Assembly: GCF_005116665.1 (NCBI RefSeq)
Contig: NZ_SWCJ01000007.1
Coordinates: 95,331-159,330, forward strand
DNA length: 64,000 bases
DNA from: Ferrimonas aestuarii
GTDB lineage: Bacteria > Pseudomonadota > Gammaproteobacteria > Enterobacterales > Shewanellaceae
Direction of reading: 5' to 3'
A program made the position numbers and the translations under genes. The notes under the pieces are model-generated. The model was not told the DNA's origin and searched no databases. It worked only from the letters and a program-made list of their open reading frames with translations. Below are positions 38,615 to 48,070 of the stretch, one piece after another (the stretch's first letter is position 1; each line of letters opens with the position of its first letter).

Positions 38615-39508
38615 TTACATCAAATAGTTGGAGTCTTGTTGGTAATCCGTGTCCGACACTCGCACGTCACCGGAGCCATCGCCTTCGATGGTGAGCCCTT
38701 TGGCAGAGTTCACCTCAATGTCACCGGAGCCGTCGCTGACACTTACCCAAGCCTCGGCTCGATTGATCTCAATGTCGCCAGAACCGTCGTTAATCTCAAT
38801 CTTAGGAGAGCGCGCCGAGCCTGCGGTTAGATCGCTAATGCGAATGTGACCAGAACCGTCATTAATTTCAGCAAAACGTTGAATACGCTGCAGATCGATA
38901 TTGCCTGAACCGTCGTTAATCTCTACCCCAGCGTTAACGCCATTGATAACAATATGCCCAGAGCCATCGTTCACCTCTACCTCAGCACCAATGTTCGCCA
39001 GCTCGATGTTGCCACTGCCATCGTCCACGGACACTTCCCCATCAACGTCGGCAATGCGGATGTGACCACTGCCATCGGCTACCGACAACTCACCGCCGAT
39101 ATTGGAGACATTGATGTCACCACTGCCATCACTGATCTCAAGGTCTAAGCTGCGGGGTACTCGAATGGCAATATCGATAAATGGAGACTCAGAACCGCTG
39201 CAGCTTCCCCCCTCTTCGATGTAGGCTTTAAGTACCGCTTTGCTGCCCTTTTTTAGCAGTTCAAATCGGTAGCTATCTGGATCGCCCACATGCAGCTTTC
39301 CCACAACCTCAATGTGACTTCCGCTGACGCCCTCAACGGTCATGGTTCCTGCGCCAGCTTCAATATCTAACATCGAAACCGAGCCAGCCTCAAGCGTTAG
39401 GGTTTGAGATTGAGGCTGCCCTTGATAACAGCGTTCAGCAGCACTAAGGGAAAAACTCGCTGCTGCCACTAGCGCAGCAACTGAACATAACGTCATGACG
39501 GTTTTCAT
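38615..39508 (-). CDS. Secreted DGSG-repeat protein (DUF4097-like beta-solenoid)
   Basis: A 297-residue protein with a signal peptide (1-24, ending SLSAA). From about residue 127 to 277 it carries nine copies of the tetrad DGSG, each followed by a hydrophobic-x-hydrophobic triplet (DINV, HIRI, NIEL, HIVI, NIDL, HIRI, DIEI, DIEV, DVRV), with a period of about 18-20 residues. This is the pattern of a right-handed beta-solenoid like the DUF4097 family of putative adhesins. A Cys pair (27 and about 102) may form a disulfide. Function unknown; the flanking esterase gene is divergent. Confidence 0.85.
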   Translation of the reverse strand: MKTVMTLCSVAALVAAASFSLSAAERCYQGQPQSQTLTLEAGSVSMLDIEAGAGTMTVEGVSGSHIEVVGKLHVGDPDSYRFELLKKGSKAVLKAYIEEGGSCSGSESPFIDIAIRVPRSLDLEISDGSGDINVSNIGGELSVADGSGHIRIADVDGEVSVDDGSGNIELANIGAEVEVNDGSGHIVINGVNAGVEINDGSGNIDLQRIQRFAEINDGSGHIRISDLTAGSARSPKIEINDGSGDIEINRAEAWVSVSDGSGDIEVNSAKGLTIEGDGSGDVRVSDTDYQQDSNYLM

Positions 39509-39732
39509 TATTCATCCTTGGTTTCAATTAATGATGGCAGTAACAAAGCAAAAAACCGGCCAAAAAAAATAATTAAATAAATTCAATATCTTGATGTATT
39601 TTCACCACTAGCCAGCTGTGCCAGTTTCGCCAATACGAGGTCAAAATAGCCAATACCTCTTAGGCAAAACATACTCACTGATGAGTAATTTTGATAGCTT
39701 AATCGGCAATTCAAAACCACAAGGACGTGACA

Positions 39733-40542
39733 ATGAAGCCCCTACTATTGCTCCTAAGCCTGCTGAGCTTCAGCACCCTAGCGATAACGGAAAGTGCCCC
39801 AATCCCCCTGAGCATCGGTGAACAGTGGCAGTTTGAATCCACCGCCCTAGGGGAAAGTCGTACCATCAACGTGTACCTTCCCCTGAGTTACCACAAAGGC
39901 GAGAAAGACTACCCCGTTATCTACCTGCTTGACGGCTCCATGGATGAGGATTTCATTCACATCTCGGGCTTGGTTCAATTCGGCAGCTTCTCCTGGGTCA
40001 ACCAGCTGCCGGAGTCCATCGTGATCGGCATCGCCAACGTAGACAGAAAACGCGATTTTACTTACCCAAGCTCCGATGACATCGACCGACGAGAGCTCCC
40101 AACCTCCGGCGGCTCTGCAGCATTCATTAAGATGCTGGCAGAGGAACTTCAGCCCCTTATCGCCTCCAAATATCGAACTCGCGGCCAGCAAACTCTAATA
40201 GGACAGTCCCTCGGCGGACTGCTGGCTACCGAGGTGTTGTTAACCAAACCGGAACTGTTCAATCACTATGTGATCATCAGTCCGAGTCTCTGGTGGGATA
40301 AACGAGGGTTGCTGAGCCAGCCATATAAACACGCACCACAAGTGAAGTCGGTGTATGTGGGAGTGGGAAAAGAGGGGGAGGTTATGACAGAGCTTGCCAG
40401 AGTCCTGCACCGAAAATTAGCGCAGGAGCCACAGCGCCAGTTCTCTATTCATTTTGGTTATTTCGAGCAACTGGACCATGGCGACACCCTGCACTTGGCG
40501 GTTTACGACGCCTTCGAAAAGCTGTTTCGACCTAGTTTGTAA
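39733..40542 (+). CDS. Secreted alpha/beta-hydrolase, esterase D/IroE type
   Basis: A 269-residue protein from ATG 39733 (GTG 39727 is also in frame; AAGGA lies before it). A signal peptide covers residues 1-17 (LLLLLSLLSFSTLA). The nucleophile motif GQSLGG is in the middle, the acid is plausible in the VYVGVGKEGE region, and the histidine is in LDHGDTLH. It belongs to the putative esterase family that includes IroE and S-formylglutathione hydrolase-like enzymes. The real substrate is unknown. It is followed by a convergent cytochrome gene. Confidence 0.85.
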   Translation: MKPLLLLLSLLSFSTLAITESAPIPLSIGEQWQFESTALGESRTINVYLPLSYHKGEKDYPVIYLLDGSMDEDFIHISGLVQFGSFSWVNQLPESIVIGIANVDRKRDFTYPSSDDIDRRELPTSGGSAAFIKMLAEELQPLIASKYRTRGQQTLIGQSLGGLLATEVLLTKPELFNHYVIISPSLWWDKRGLLSQPYKHAPQVKSVYVGVGKEGEVMTELARVLHRKLAQEPQRQFSIHFGYFEQLDHGDTLHLAVYDAFEKLFRPSL

Positions 40543-40544
40543 AC

Positions 40545-40847
40545 CTATTCTTCAAGCTGCTGATACTGCTGCATGTTCATCTTTTTGGCGAGATCTTCCG
40601 GCGTGTGATGACACAGACCGCAGTCCTTAGCTAAGGTCTTGGCACTGGGCAGTACGGGAGGCAGATCGTCTCCCTCTTTCCAGCGATGACAGTCCATGCA
40701 GCTCACCGCATCTAGATGATCCTCGGTATCGATCCAGATGTGGGCCGGTGTCAGTTGCCATTTCTCATCATGACACTCATTGCACCCTTCAATCGCCAAA
40801 GCTCCGAAAGAGAGCAGCGCAAGCCCCCCTATCCATAACTTGTTCAT
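40545..40847 (-). CDS. Small triheme c-type cytochrome
   Basis: A 100-residue secreted protein with a signal peptide (1-18, MNKLWIGGLALLSFGALA) and three CxxCH haem sites: CNECH (22-26), CMDCH (50-54) and CGLCH (76-80). Spare histidines (36, 44, 81) could serve as sixth ligands. It would carry electrons in the periplasm, a role that is well developed in Shewanella-like bacteria. No oxidoreductase gene is next to it, so the partner is unknown. It ends two bases from the convergent esterase stop. Confidence 0.9.
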   Translation of the reverse strand: MNKLWIGGLALLSFGALAIEGCNECHDEKWQLTPAHIWIDTEDHLDAVSCMDCHRWKEGDDLPPVLPSAKTLAKDCGLCHHTPEDLAKKMNMQQYQQLEE

Positions 40848-41035
40848 ACACCCACCTCATAACAACGGGTAATAACAGATGATTTTGCTGACCATCTCGT
40901 TCATAAACCATTGTATGGACTGGCAGTTTTTTAGATATTGAATTAGCAGAAGAGTGTTATGAAGGCCGCTAATTTCAGCAACTCATGGGCAAATTGCAGT
41001 AGATGGAAATCACATTAATGATGAAATAAGAGCAC

Positions 41036-41063
41036 AAAAAAAGCGCCAGATAGGCGCTTTTTT
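41036..41063 (-). terminator. Terminator of erpA
   Basis: On the minus strand AAAAAAGCGCC and GGCGCTTTTTTT pair around a 5-base loop, 14 bases after the erpA stop. Confidence 0.88.
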
Positions 41064-41077
41064 GCTAACCGAAGCAC

Positions 41078-41428
41078 TTAGATTGAGAAGGAAGCGCCGC
41101 AACCGCAAGTGGTAGTCGCATTCGGGTTATTCACGAAGAATCGGCTGCCTTCTAGCCCTTCGGTGTAATCAACCATGCCGCCAACCAAATATTGAAGACT
41201 CATGGCATCGACCAACAGGGTTACTCCCTCTTTTTCGATAGTGGTATCGCCGTCATTTACGGCTTCATCGAAGGTAAAACCGTACTGGAAACCACTGCAA
41301 CCACCACCGGTTACGTATACCCGCAATTTCAGGTTCGGATTTTCCTCTTCCTCCAGCAGCCCCTTAACCTTAAGAGCGGCGGCATCGGAGAACTGAATCG
41401 GCATCGCTTGTTCTGCTGCAGCTGTCAT
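41078..41428 (-). CDS. erpA: ErpA, A-type Fe-S carrier essential for respiration
   Basis: A 116-residue A-type carrier with the three conserved cysteines in [10 protein letters not shown] and TTCGCGASF. ErpA delivers [4Fe-4S] clusters to targets such as IspG and respiratory enzymes. It is distinct from IscA (3.9-4.2 kb) by its longer N-terminus and sequence. It follows the DUF6776-type gene, a pairing also seen in Shewanella. Confidence 0.96.
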   Translation of the reverse strand: MTAAAEQAMPIQFSDAAALKVKGLLEEEENPNLKLRVYVTGGGCSGFQYGFTFDEAVNDGDTTIEKEGVTLLVDAMSLQYLVGGMVDYTEGLEGSRFFVNNPNATTTCGCGASFSI

Positions 41429-41507
41429 GTTTACCTCTAATACATCTTTCTGCGGAGGATTATCTAATACCCGAGTAATAGGTTCAAGTTTTGTCCACTA
41501 TCTCTGT

Positions 41508-42224
41508 TTAACTGCCCAACAACGTGGCCACGTCGAAACTGGATTGGGTCGACTTTGACTTGCCCTTACCGCGAACCTTAACGCTCACTTCAAGCTTCTC
41601 TGGAGTAAAACCCTCCGGCAGGGTTACGCTGCCATCAAGCTCCTGAAAATAGCGAAAAGCAAACGCCAGTTTAGAGGCATCAACACCATAGTCTTCAAAC
41701 TTCAGCGTCTTAGTTTTGCCCTTCAGACTGCCAATGATGCGAATACTCACACTGCCTTTGGCAAAGGTTTTGCGCTTCTTCTGTTGGGTTAGCAGCACCT
41801 GAAAACGATAGTGACCCGGGGCCGCGCTCGACTCCAGCGCCACTTTTTCAATCAAGACACCGTCAACGCTTCGCTCCGGTGCCATCACGTTCTGATAGAA
41901 GCTCAGCTCAGTTTTCAGCATTGCCGCCTCTTTACGCAATGCGGTCATCGCTTCAATGGTTTCATGCTGAGCTTGGCGCTCCGCTTGCAGCTCAATTTCC
42001 AGCGCACCATGGGATTCATTCAAGCCTCGAATTCGCTCTTTTTGCAGCCCGGCCTCGATCTGTAAAACTTCAACGTTTGACTGCAGTTTCCAAAGCTGTG
42101 GCTGAGCAGCTAGGTAACCAAGGCCAATCGCCGCAAGGGTGCCTAGCACCAAAAACGTCCCTCGAGGACGAAAGCTTTGCTCTAGGTGAACCAGGGCGTG
42201 CCAACGGTGTTTCCATCTCTGCAT
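41508..42224 (-). CDS. DUF6776-type membrane-anchored coiled-coil protein
   Basis: A 238-residue protein. Residues 1-22 are basic and cytoplasmic, 23-42 form one membrane helix (FLVLGTLAAIGLGYLAA), and 45-110 form a coiled coil (LQKERIRGLNESHGALEIEL). The C-terminal half (about 125-225) is beta-rich and probably periplasmic. It matches the DUF6776 family, which is conserved next to erpA in this group. No function is known; a link to cell-envelope assembly is conceivable but unproven. Confidence 0.8.
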   Translation of the reverse strand: MQRWKHRWHALVHLEQSFRPRGTFLVLGTLAAIGLGYLAAQPQLWKLQSNVEVLQIEAGLQKERIRGLNESHGALEIELQAERQAQHETIEAMTALRKEAAMLKTELSFYQNVMAPERSVDGVLIEKVALESSAAPGHYRFQVLLTQQKKRKTFAKGSVSIRIIGSLKGKTKTLKFEDYGVDASKLAFAFRYFQELDGSVTLPEGFTPEKLEVSVKVRGKGKSKSTQSSFDVATLLGS

Positions 42225-42279
42225 AGTGAATTCGCATTTTTGTTGTTAAACTTTAGCCACTTAAAGTCGAGAGTGCCCA

Positions 42280-43944
42280 ATGCTAAAGAACAACCTGCAA
42301 TTGCACCACCCGAAACTCAGCTACCCAATCTGTTTGCTGGGGCTGCTAGTGGGGGTTGCGGCAGCATTGTTGCTGGTGCTATTTCGGGCCATTATCGACT
42401 TTGGCCATGGGCTAATCCTTAATAATCCAGACGATTTTAGCGATCTCCCCCTACTATGGCGAGCCATTCTGCCCATATCTGGGGCGATCATCATCGCATT
42501 AATCGCCCGAATGACCGCCAGCAAGTACCGACGCCTCGGCATCGCCTATGTTATCCATCGCATTAAGATGCATTACGGCCGTCTCCCCTTGGGCAATGCG
42601 ACCAATCAATTTTTCAGCGCCATTGTCGCCCTGGGCTGTGGCTTCTCCGTGGGACGGGAGGGGCCGGCAATTCACCTAGGTGCCACCGTTGCCACCAGCT
42701 TTGCTCGCCGCTGGCAACTGCCTGACAACGCTTTAACTATTCTCGCCTCCTGCGGTATTGCCGCGGGCATTAGCGCCACGTTCAACTCTCCCTTGGCGGC
42801 GGTGCTGTTCGTATTGGAAGTGGTGCTGCGGGAGTATCGCATTCACAGCTTTATTCCCATTCTGATCGCCTCAGTTACCGGTAGCGTCATTACCCAGAGC
42901 ATCTTCGGCAATGTGCACCATTACGAAGAGCTGTTTATCAGCGCCATTCCCATCGCCCAATATCCATTTTTAGTGGTCAGCGGCCTGCTGATCGGCACCA
43001 TCGCCGCCGGCTTCAGCCATGGGCTAATCTCTCTTACCGAGTTCACCCGCAAATGGCCAATAGCCGTTAAGTTACTGCTTGCAGGCATCGCAACCGCGGC
43101 CATCGGCTGGCAACTGCCACAAGCGCTGGGCACCGAACATGGCGCCTTGACCATTGCCCTTGGGGAAAACCCGGGGCTGGCTCTGTTGTTTGCCCTGCTG
43201 GCCGCCAAAATTTTAGCCACCATTGCCGCCATCGGCTTGGGCATTCCCGGCGGTATCATCGGCCCACTCTACGGTATCGGTGCCATCATCGGCAGCCTGC
43301 TGGCTTGGCTCATGGTGCCTTGGTTCCCCGAACTTCAAGCTTATATTCCCCTTTATACGGTTCTGGGTATGACGGCCATGATGGGAGTCTGTTTGCACGC
43401 CCCCTTGGCGGCGCTGCTGGCACTCTTGGAGATGACCCAAGATGCGGCAATTATTCTGCCGTCGCTGTTGGTGACCATTCCAGCCTACCTATTGTCTTTC
43501 GTTGGTTTTGGCTCCCGCTCCATCTTCCTGCAACAGCTTGACGCCATGGGATTGGAGTATCGGGTATCTCCCACGCTGCAGGGTCTGCAGAAAACCGGCG
43601 TATTGGCACTGGCCGACCGACAGTTTGTCATTGGCAGTCCGCAGCAAAGTGATGAGCAGTTGCTAACGCTGATGCAGGAAGCCAATCAACAGCGATTGCT
43701 GCTACGCCACTCTGATCGCTGTGAACTGGTTAGCCTTCACGCCAACTACAGCAGCGATGATGCTCCCCTCGATAGGACGGTTGCCCACCCGCTGCCCAAC
43801 ACCGCCACCTTGGCTGAGGTGTATCTGCTGCTCAATAAAAATCGCCGTCAGGCGGTCTACATCCATGACGGCAACGTTGATCACCCCATTGGCCTGCTCA
43901 CTTGGTCCATGCTCAGAAAAGAGATTCGAGCCGGCCGTTTCTAG
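42280..43944 (+). CDS. CLC-family chloride/proton transporter
   Basis: A 554-residue protein with about 11 membrane helices. The gating glutamate motif GREGP is present (about residue 125). The second motif GGIIGP deviates from the usual GxFxP, and the first motif GSGIP is absent: the region reads RIKMHYGRLPLGN. Residues about 440-554 form a cytoplasmic tail with CBS-like features. It therefore belongs to a divergent CLC subgroup. Kept glutamate suggests an exchanger rather than a channel. Confidence 0.88.
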   Translation: MLKNNLQLHHPKLSYPICLLGLLVGVAAALLLVLFRAIIDFGHGLILNNPDDFSDLPLLWRAILPISGAIIIALIARMTASKYRRLGIAYVIHRIKMHYGRLPLGNATNQFFSAIVALGCGFSVGREGPAIHLGATVATSFARRWQLPDNALTILASCGIAAGISATFNSPLAAVLFVLEVVLREYRIHSFIPILIASVTGSVITQSIFGNVHHYEELFISAIPIAQYPFLVVSGLLIGTIAAGFSHGLISLTEFTRKWPIAVKLLLAGIATAAIGWQLPQALGTEHGALTIALGENPGLALLFALLAAKILATIAAIGLGIPGGIIGPLYGIGAIIGSLLAWLMVPWFPELQAYIPLYTVLGMTAMMGVCLHAPLAALLALLEMTQDAAIILPSLLVTIPAYLLSFVGFGSRSIFLQQLDAMGLEYRVSPTLQGLQKTGVLALADRQFVIGSPQQSDEQLLTLMQEANQQRLLLRHSDRCELVSLHANYSSDDAPLDRTVAHPLPNTATLAEVYLLLNKNRRQAVYIHDGNVDHPIGLLTWSMLRKEIRAGRF

Positions 43945-44259
43945 CAACGGTTGGCCAGAATCAATCTATTTTAAAGAATGATACGACCCCGTTTAAACGA
44001 AGTTTTCGTTTTTCATTGGCGCCACGTAGGTGAACCACACCTCGCCTATAGCTACAGCCATAAAGCTGTGATGCAACTCCTTGCCACACCGGTCACATAA
44101 TGCCAACCTTAGCGGTCTGTTCGGGAACTGTATTCAAACGAAGATTGTCGTTAACATAGGCTCCCAAACCCCAATTTTCCTAGAGTCGAGTAATCTCGGC
44201 TTGTGTTAGCTCATTGCAACGGGGACGCTGGCAAGCAACCCCACCCAGGAAGGATAAAG
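43945..44259. other. 315-base gap before hemL
   Basis: No gene is supported. One small hairpin (AGGTG with CACCT, near 44029-44043) is visible. A promoter for hemL is expected here, but no clear -35/-10 pair could be chosen. The hemL ribosome binding site (AGGA) is at its end. Confidence 0.4.
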
Positions 44260-45543
44260 ATGAATCGCTCCGAAACTCTGTTTGAACAAGCCCAAAAGAC
44301 CATTCCGGGCGGCGTAAACTCGCCAGTTCGTGCTTTTAAAGGTGTTGGTGGCACCCCAGTATTCATTGAGCGCGCCGACGGTGCCTACCTGTACGACGTC
44401 GATGGCAAAGAGTACATCGATTACGTTGGCTCCTGGGGCCCGATGATTCTGGGTCACAACCACAGCGCCATCCGCGAAGCCGTAGTAAAAGCCGCTGAAA
44501 ATGGCCTATCATTTGGCGCGCCAACCGCCTCCGAAGTGGAGATGGCGGAACTGGTATGCGACATCCTGCCTCACGTTGAGCAGGTTCGTATGGTGAACTC
44601 AGGTACTGAAGCCACCATGAGCGCCCTGCGTTTGGCTCGTGGTTTCACCGGTCGCGACAAATTCATTAAATTCGAAGGCTGCTACCACGGCCACGCCGAC
44701 TGTCTGCTGGTTAAAGCTGGTTCAGGCATGCTGACCTTCGGTGAGCCAACCAGCCCAGGCGTGCCCGCCGATTTCGCCAAGCACACCCTGACCGCAAACT
44801 ACAACGATCTGGACTCCGTTCGTGAACTGTTCGAGTCAAACCCAGGCCAGATCGCGTCCATCATTCTGGAGCCAGTTGCAGGCAACATGAACTGCATCCC
44901 GCCCGTAGAAGGCTTCCTGGAAGGTCTGCGCGCTCTGTGTGATGAGCACGGCGCTCTGCTGATCATCGACGAAGTAATGACAGGCTTCCGCGTGTCTCTG
45001 ACCGGCGCTCACGGCCACTACGGCGTGCGACCTGATCTGCTGTGTCTAGGTAAAGTTATTGGTGGCGGCATGCCTGTGGGCGCCTTCGGTGGCCGAGCTG
45101 ACGTTATGCAACATCTGGCTCCAGCTGGCCCGGTATACCAAGCCGGCACCCTGTCTGGTAACCCTATCGCCATGGCGGCGGGTATGGCTCAGCTGAACCT
45201 GCTGCGCGAATCTGGTCTGTACGAAGCACTGGCAGCCAAAACTGAGAAGCTGGCTCTGGGCCTAAAAGCAGCAGCAGACAAAGTGGGCGTGCCAATGAGC
45301 GTCAACTACGTTGGCGCCATGTTCGGTTTCTTCTTCACCTCTGAAGAGAAGGTAACCGGTTACCAGCAGGTAACTCAGTGCAACATGGAGCAGTTCAATG
45401 CATTCTTCCACGGCATGCTGGAAGAGGGCGTAAACTTGGCACCGTCTGCCTTTGAGGCGGGCTTCCTGTCTATGGCGCACTCCGACGCTGACATCGACGC
45501 CACCATCGCCGCCGCAGAGCGTGTGCTGGCTAAGATCGCGTAA
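44260..45543 (+). CDS. hemL: Glutamate-1-semialdehyde 2,1-aminomutase
   Basis: A 427-residue PLP enzyme from [18 protein letters not shown], with AGGA seven bases upstream; the frame opens 19 codons earlier without support. The PLP lysine lies in [15 protein letters not shown], and the signature ACYHGHAD-like [10 protein letters not shown] is present. It makes 5-aminolevulinate from the product of HemA, encoded at 54.0-55.3 kb, so both C5-pathway haem enzymes are in the window. Confidence 0.97.
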   Translation: MNRSETLFEQAQKTIPGGVNSPVRAFKGVGGTPVFIERADGAYLYDVDGKEYIDYVGSWGPMILGHNHSAIREAVVKAAENGLSFGAPTASEVEMAELVCDILPHVEQVRMVNSGTEATMSALRLARGFTGRDKFIKFEGCYHGHADCLLVKAGSGMLTFGEPTSPGVPADFAKHTLTANYNDLDSVRELFESNPGQIASIILEPVAGNMNCIPPVEGFLEGLRALCDEHGALLIIDEVMTGFRVSLTGAHGHYGVRPDLLCLGKVIGGGMPVGAFGGRADVMQHLAPAGPVYQAGTLSGNPIAMAAGMAQLNLLRESGLYEALAAKTEKLALGLKAAADKVGVPMSVNYVGAMFGFFFTSEEKVTGYQQVTQCNMEQFNAFFHGMLEEGVNLAPSAFEAGFLSMAHSDADIDATIAAAERVLAKIA

Positions 45544-45560
45544 ACTCGCTTAAATACAGA

Positions 45561-45586
45561 AAAAGGCAGCCTCGGCTGCCTTTTTT
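45561..45586 (+). terminator. Terminator of hemL
   Basis: AAAAGGCAGCC pairs with GGCTGCCTTTT around a short loop, followed by further T residues. Confidence 0.9.
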
Positions 45587-45698
45587 AGTGCTCAAAAACA
45601 AAGCGCGAAAGATCAAAGGGCTTGCATCTAAAGCGCAGTAATCTCAAAAACTCACTCATTTTCGACTTTACTTATACTTCCAGCTAATGGAGGTACCG

Positions 45699-45968
45699 AT
45701 GAAGTATTTAATCCCTATTGCTGCCCTACTTCTCTGCGCTTCTGCCCACAGCGTCAGCTTTCAAGCCGCAGACAAACAGTTCGCCACGAAGATGTGCATG
45801 CTCGCCGCTAAAGGCACTCCCGCTCAACTGCATCAGGCTGTCGCGAACTCACAGTACAGCTACCTTGGTATTCAAAAAAAGATCCAGTGTAATGGCTTGA
45901 GCATTGGCGAGTTTGCCAAACGCCACAGCCCCTATGCTCGGGTAATTAAGCGCCTGAACCGCAGATAA
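45699..45968 (+). CDS. DUF3718-type small secreted protein
   Basis: An 89-residue protein from MKYLIPIAALLLC; the ATG at 45687 is also in frame. A signal peptide (1-17, ending SAHS) is followed by a helical domain with two cysteines (KMCMLAAKG and IQCNGLSIGEFA) that may form a disulfide. It fits the DUF3718 family of small periplasmic proteins common in Shewanella and Vibrio. No function is known. Confidence 0.75.
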   Translation: MKYLIPIAALLLCASAHSVSFQAADKQFATKMCMLAAKGTPAQLHQAVANSQYSYLGIQKKIQCNGLSIGEFAKRHSPYARVIKRLNRR

Positions 45969-45969
45969 A

Positions 45970-45996
45970 AAAACACCCCGCGTGGCGGGGTGTTTT
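45970..45996. terminator. Bidirectional terminator between the DUF3718-type gene and rlmM
   Basis: AAAACACCCCGC pairs with GCGGGGTGTTTT around GTG, two bases after one stop codon and two before the other. Confidence 0.9.
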
Positions 45997-45998
45997 CA

Positions 45999-47069
45999 TC
46001 ATTTATGAATGCGGTAGAGGTGAACGGTTATCTCTTCGCGATCATGGTAGAGGTGCTTAGCCTGTATGCCATATCGCACACCCGCTTTACGCAGCATGGC
46101 GGTCATTTCACCAAAGCACTCCGCCACCGCCTGATAACGCTGTTTCATCGGCAGCTTCAGGTTAAAGATGGTCTCTTTACACCAGCCTTCGATGATCCAG
46201 GTTGCCATGCGCTGAGCCACCTTATGAGGCTGATCCGCCATGTCACACACCATCCAGTGAATGCGAGGATCCTCAGGAACATATTTAAAGCCATCTTCAG
46301 GGAAATAAGTTACCTGACCGGTCTCCATCAGGCTTTCCGCCATCGGGCCGTTATCCACGGAGTTAACGAACATGCCACGACGCACTAGCTGATAGGTCCA
46401 GCCTCCAGGGCACGCCCCCAAGTCAACGGCACGCAAACCACCACACAAACGCTCTTCGGCCTCCTCTTCATTGAGGAACACCAGAAACGCTTCGTCCAAC
46501 TTCAAGGTTGAACGGCTTGGGGCGTCCGATGGGAATTTCAGCCGCGGAATACCCATGTAGAACGGCGAACCATTATCCGAACGACTGTAACCCACATAAC
46601 CATTTTGGTTGTCAGTCAGAAACAGATGGATGCGCGGCATCTTATCTTTCTCTTTGGCCGTCAAGATCCCCTGCTTACGCAGCGCCTGACGCATAGGAAC
46701 CGCCAGCTTCTTACAGAACGGCAGCACCTGACGATAGGCATCGCCATCGGCAGATTCCACCCACAGTAGACCAGACTTTGGCAGCGACTTGGCGTGGGCC
46801 AGAACCGCACCAACGCGATCGCCCAGAGGCATGTCGCTAAGCTGACCGACCACCACAAACCAGCTGCGAGCAAAGATAAGACGACTAAAGTCCAGCTCGG
46901 ACATCAATCGCTCCGCATCGCCCTCTTGGTAACACTCGAACAGCACAAAGCCGCTGCCCGCTTCCAAACGGGAAAAGCCATAAACTTCTAACGTAGCGGC
47001 GCTGTCTTGGATCTCCGCCGCACACTCTTTTTCAAAACCTGGACGGCAATGCAGTAATACCGTGTTCAT
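45999..47069 (-). CDS. rlmM: 23S rRNA C2498 2'-O-ribose methyltransferase RlmM
   Basis: A 356-residue methyltransferase from MNTVLLHCRPGFEKECAAE; the frame extends 15 codons upstream into ygdD and is not used. It has an N-terminal THUMP-like part and a C-terminal Rossmann fold with VDLGACPGGWTYQLV for SAM binding and the catalytic lysine in NLKLPMKQRY. It modifies the peptidyl transferase centre. It starts inside the ygdD 3' end, so the genes are coupled. Confidence 0.95.
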   Translation of the reverse strand: MNTVLLHCRPGFEKECAAEIQDSAATLEVYGFSRLEAGSGFVLFECYQEGDAERLMSELDFSRLIFARSWFVVVGQLSDMPLGDRVGAVLAHAKSLPKSGLLWVESADGDAYRQVLPFCKKLAVPMRQALRKQGILTAKEKDKMPRIHLFLTDNQNGYVGYSRSDNGSPFYMGIPRLKFPSDAPSRSTLKLDEAFLVFLNEEEAEERLCGGLRAVDLGACPGGWTYQLVRRGMFVNSVDNGPMAESLMETGQVTYFPEDGFKYVPEDPRIHWMVCDMADQPHKVAQRMATWIIEGWCKETIFNLKLPMKQRYQAVAECFGEMTAMLRKAGVRYGIQAKHLYHDREEITVHLYRIHK

Positions 47070-47449
47070 CTGTCTCTCTCCCATTGCCACGCAGCCACCA
47101 GTAAGGTGAACCAACCCAGAATTAATAAACTGCCCCCGATGGGGGTGATGATGCCAATTCCCTTGGTTCCCAACAGCACTAAAGAGTAGATGCTGCCACT
47201 AAATCCTAAAATCCCTGCGGTGATCAGGCTGCCAGCCACCAGTAAGATGCGGCCGCCCCACTGGCGGAACCACAACGCTACAGCCATCAGCAGCAGGCAG
47301 TGGAAGAACTGGTAGCTCACCGCAGTGTTAAAACTCTCAACTAAGTAGGGTGGCGCCACTTTCGCCAACCCGTGGGCACCGTAAGCGCCCAAACCCGTTG
47401 CCGTCATTCCCAGAAAGGCAGCAACGGCCATCAATAATCTGTGCATCAT
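47066..47449 (-). CDS. ygdD: YgdD-family (DUF423) membrane protein
   Basis: A 127-residue membrane protein with four helices (for example VAAFLGMTATGLGAYGAHGL), typical of DUF423/YgdD. Function unknown. It overlaps the upstream hydrolase stop by four bases (ATGA-type) and the downstream rlmM start by four bases, so gcvA, the hydrolase, ygdD and rlmM form one tight operon. In E. coli the order gcvA-ygdD-rlmM is the same without the hydrolase. Confidence 0.9.
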   Translation of the reverse strand: MMHRLLMAVAAFLGMTATGLGAYGAHGLAKVAPPYLVESFNTAVSYQFFHCLLLMAVALWFRQWGGRILLVAGSLITAGILGFSGSIYSLVLLGTKGIGIITPIGGSLLILGWFTLLVAAWQWERDR

Positions 47450-48066
47450 GTCCTCAATATAAACTCACGGCACGCCTTGGCCGCTTGCGCTAGGTTGTCT
47501 GCTTCGCTGTAGCCGCTGGCTTTGCGTGGTTTTAAACCGTGGTCACCATCAGGCAAAAATGTCAGGGTCACCGGCTTGGGAAAGTTTATCCCGTCAAGCT
47601 CAGAGCGATTGCCAAAGGTGTCTCGCTCCCCTTGCAAAATCAGCATCGGTTGACGAGCTTCCAGGACCGGTTCCAAACGCCAATTATCCGGCTTGCCCAC
47701 AGGGTGGAATGGATAACCAAGGGCGATGACTCCATGAACCTCATGCTCAAGCGCCCAGGTTGCCGACACACGGCCCCCTAACGACTTTCCCGCCAACCAG
47801 ATTCGACGCCCCGGTTGGCTAAATTCCGCCACCAATGCTGACATCGCCTCAAGCAGGCGCGGCATTCTATCAGGTGGACGACGCTTTTGCGTAGCCCGAA
47901 TGGTTTGCATGTAGGGAAATTCAAACCGCACCACACACAAGTCTTCTCCGGCAATGGCCTCAGCCACGGTTTTCATAAACGGGTGATCCATGCCAGCGCC
48001 GCTGCCATGGGCCAACAATAGGTAATCTTTGGCTTGGGTATTGCCATCAATTCGATATTCAGTCAT
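47446..48066 (-). CDS. Alpha/beta-hydrolase of the KANL3/Tex30-like family
   Basis: A 206-residue cytoplasmic hydrolase. The nucleophile serine is in LAGKSLGGRVSATWA, and LLAHGSGAGMDHPFM gives the oxyanion region; the histidine is likely in LPDGDHGLKPR. It matches the Tex30/KANL3 type (dienelactone-hydrolase-like). The substrate is unknown. It sits between gcvA (4-base gap) and ygdD, an insertion relative to the enteric operon. Confidence 0.85.
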   Translation of the reverse strand: MTEYRIDGNTQAKDYLLLAHGSGAGMDHPFMKTVAEAIAGEDLCVVRFEFPYMQTIRATQKRRPPDRMPRLLEAMSALVAEFSQPGRRIWLAGKSLGGRVSATWALEHEVHGVIALGYPFHPVGKPDNWRLEPVLEARQPMLILQGERDTFGNRSELDGINFPKPVTLTFLPDGDHGLKPRKASGYSEADNLAQAAKACREFILRT

Positions 48067-48070
48067 CAGT

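Noticed and set aside
38636..39148. Plus-strand ORFs opposite the DGSG-repeat gene
   Set aside because: They arise from the repetitive codons of the real gene on the other strand.
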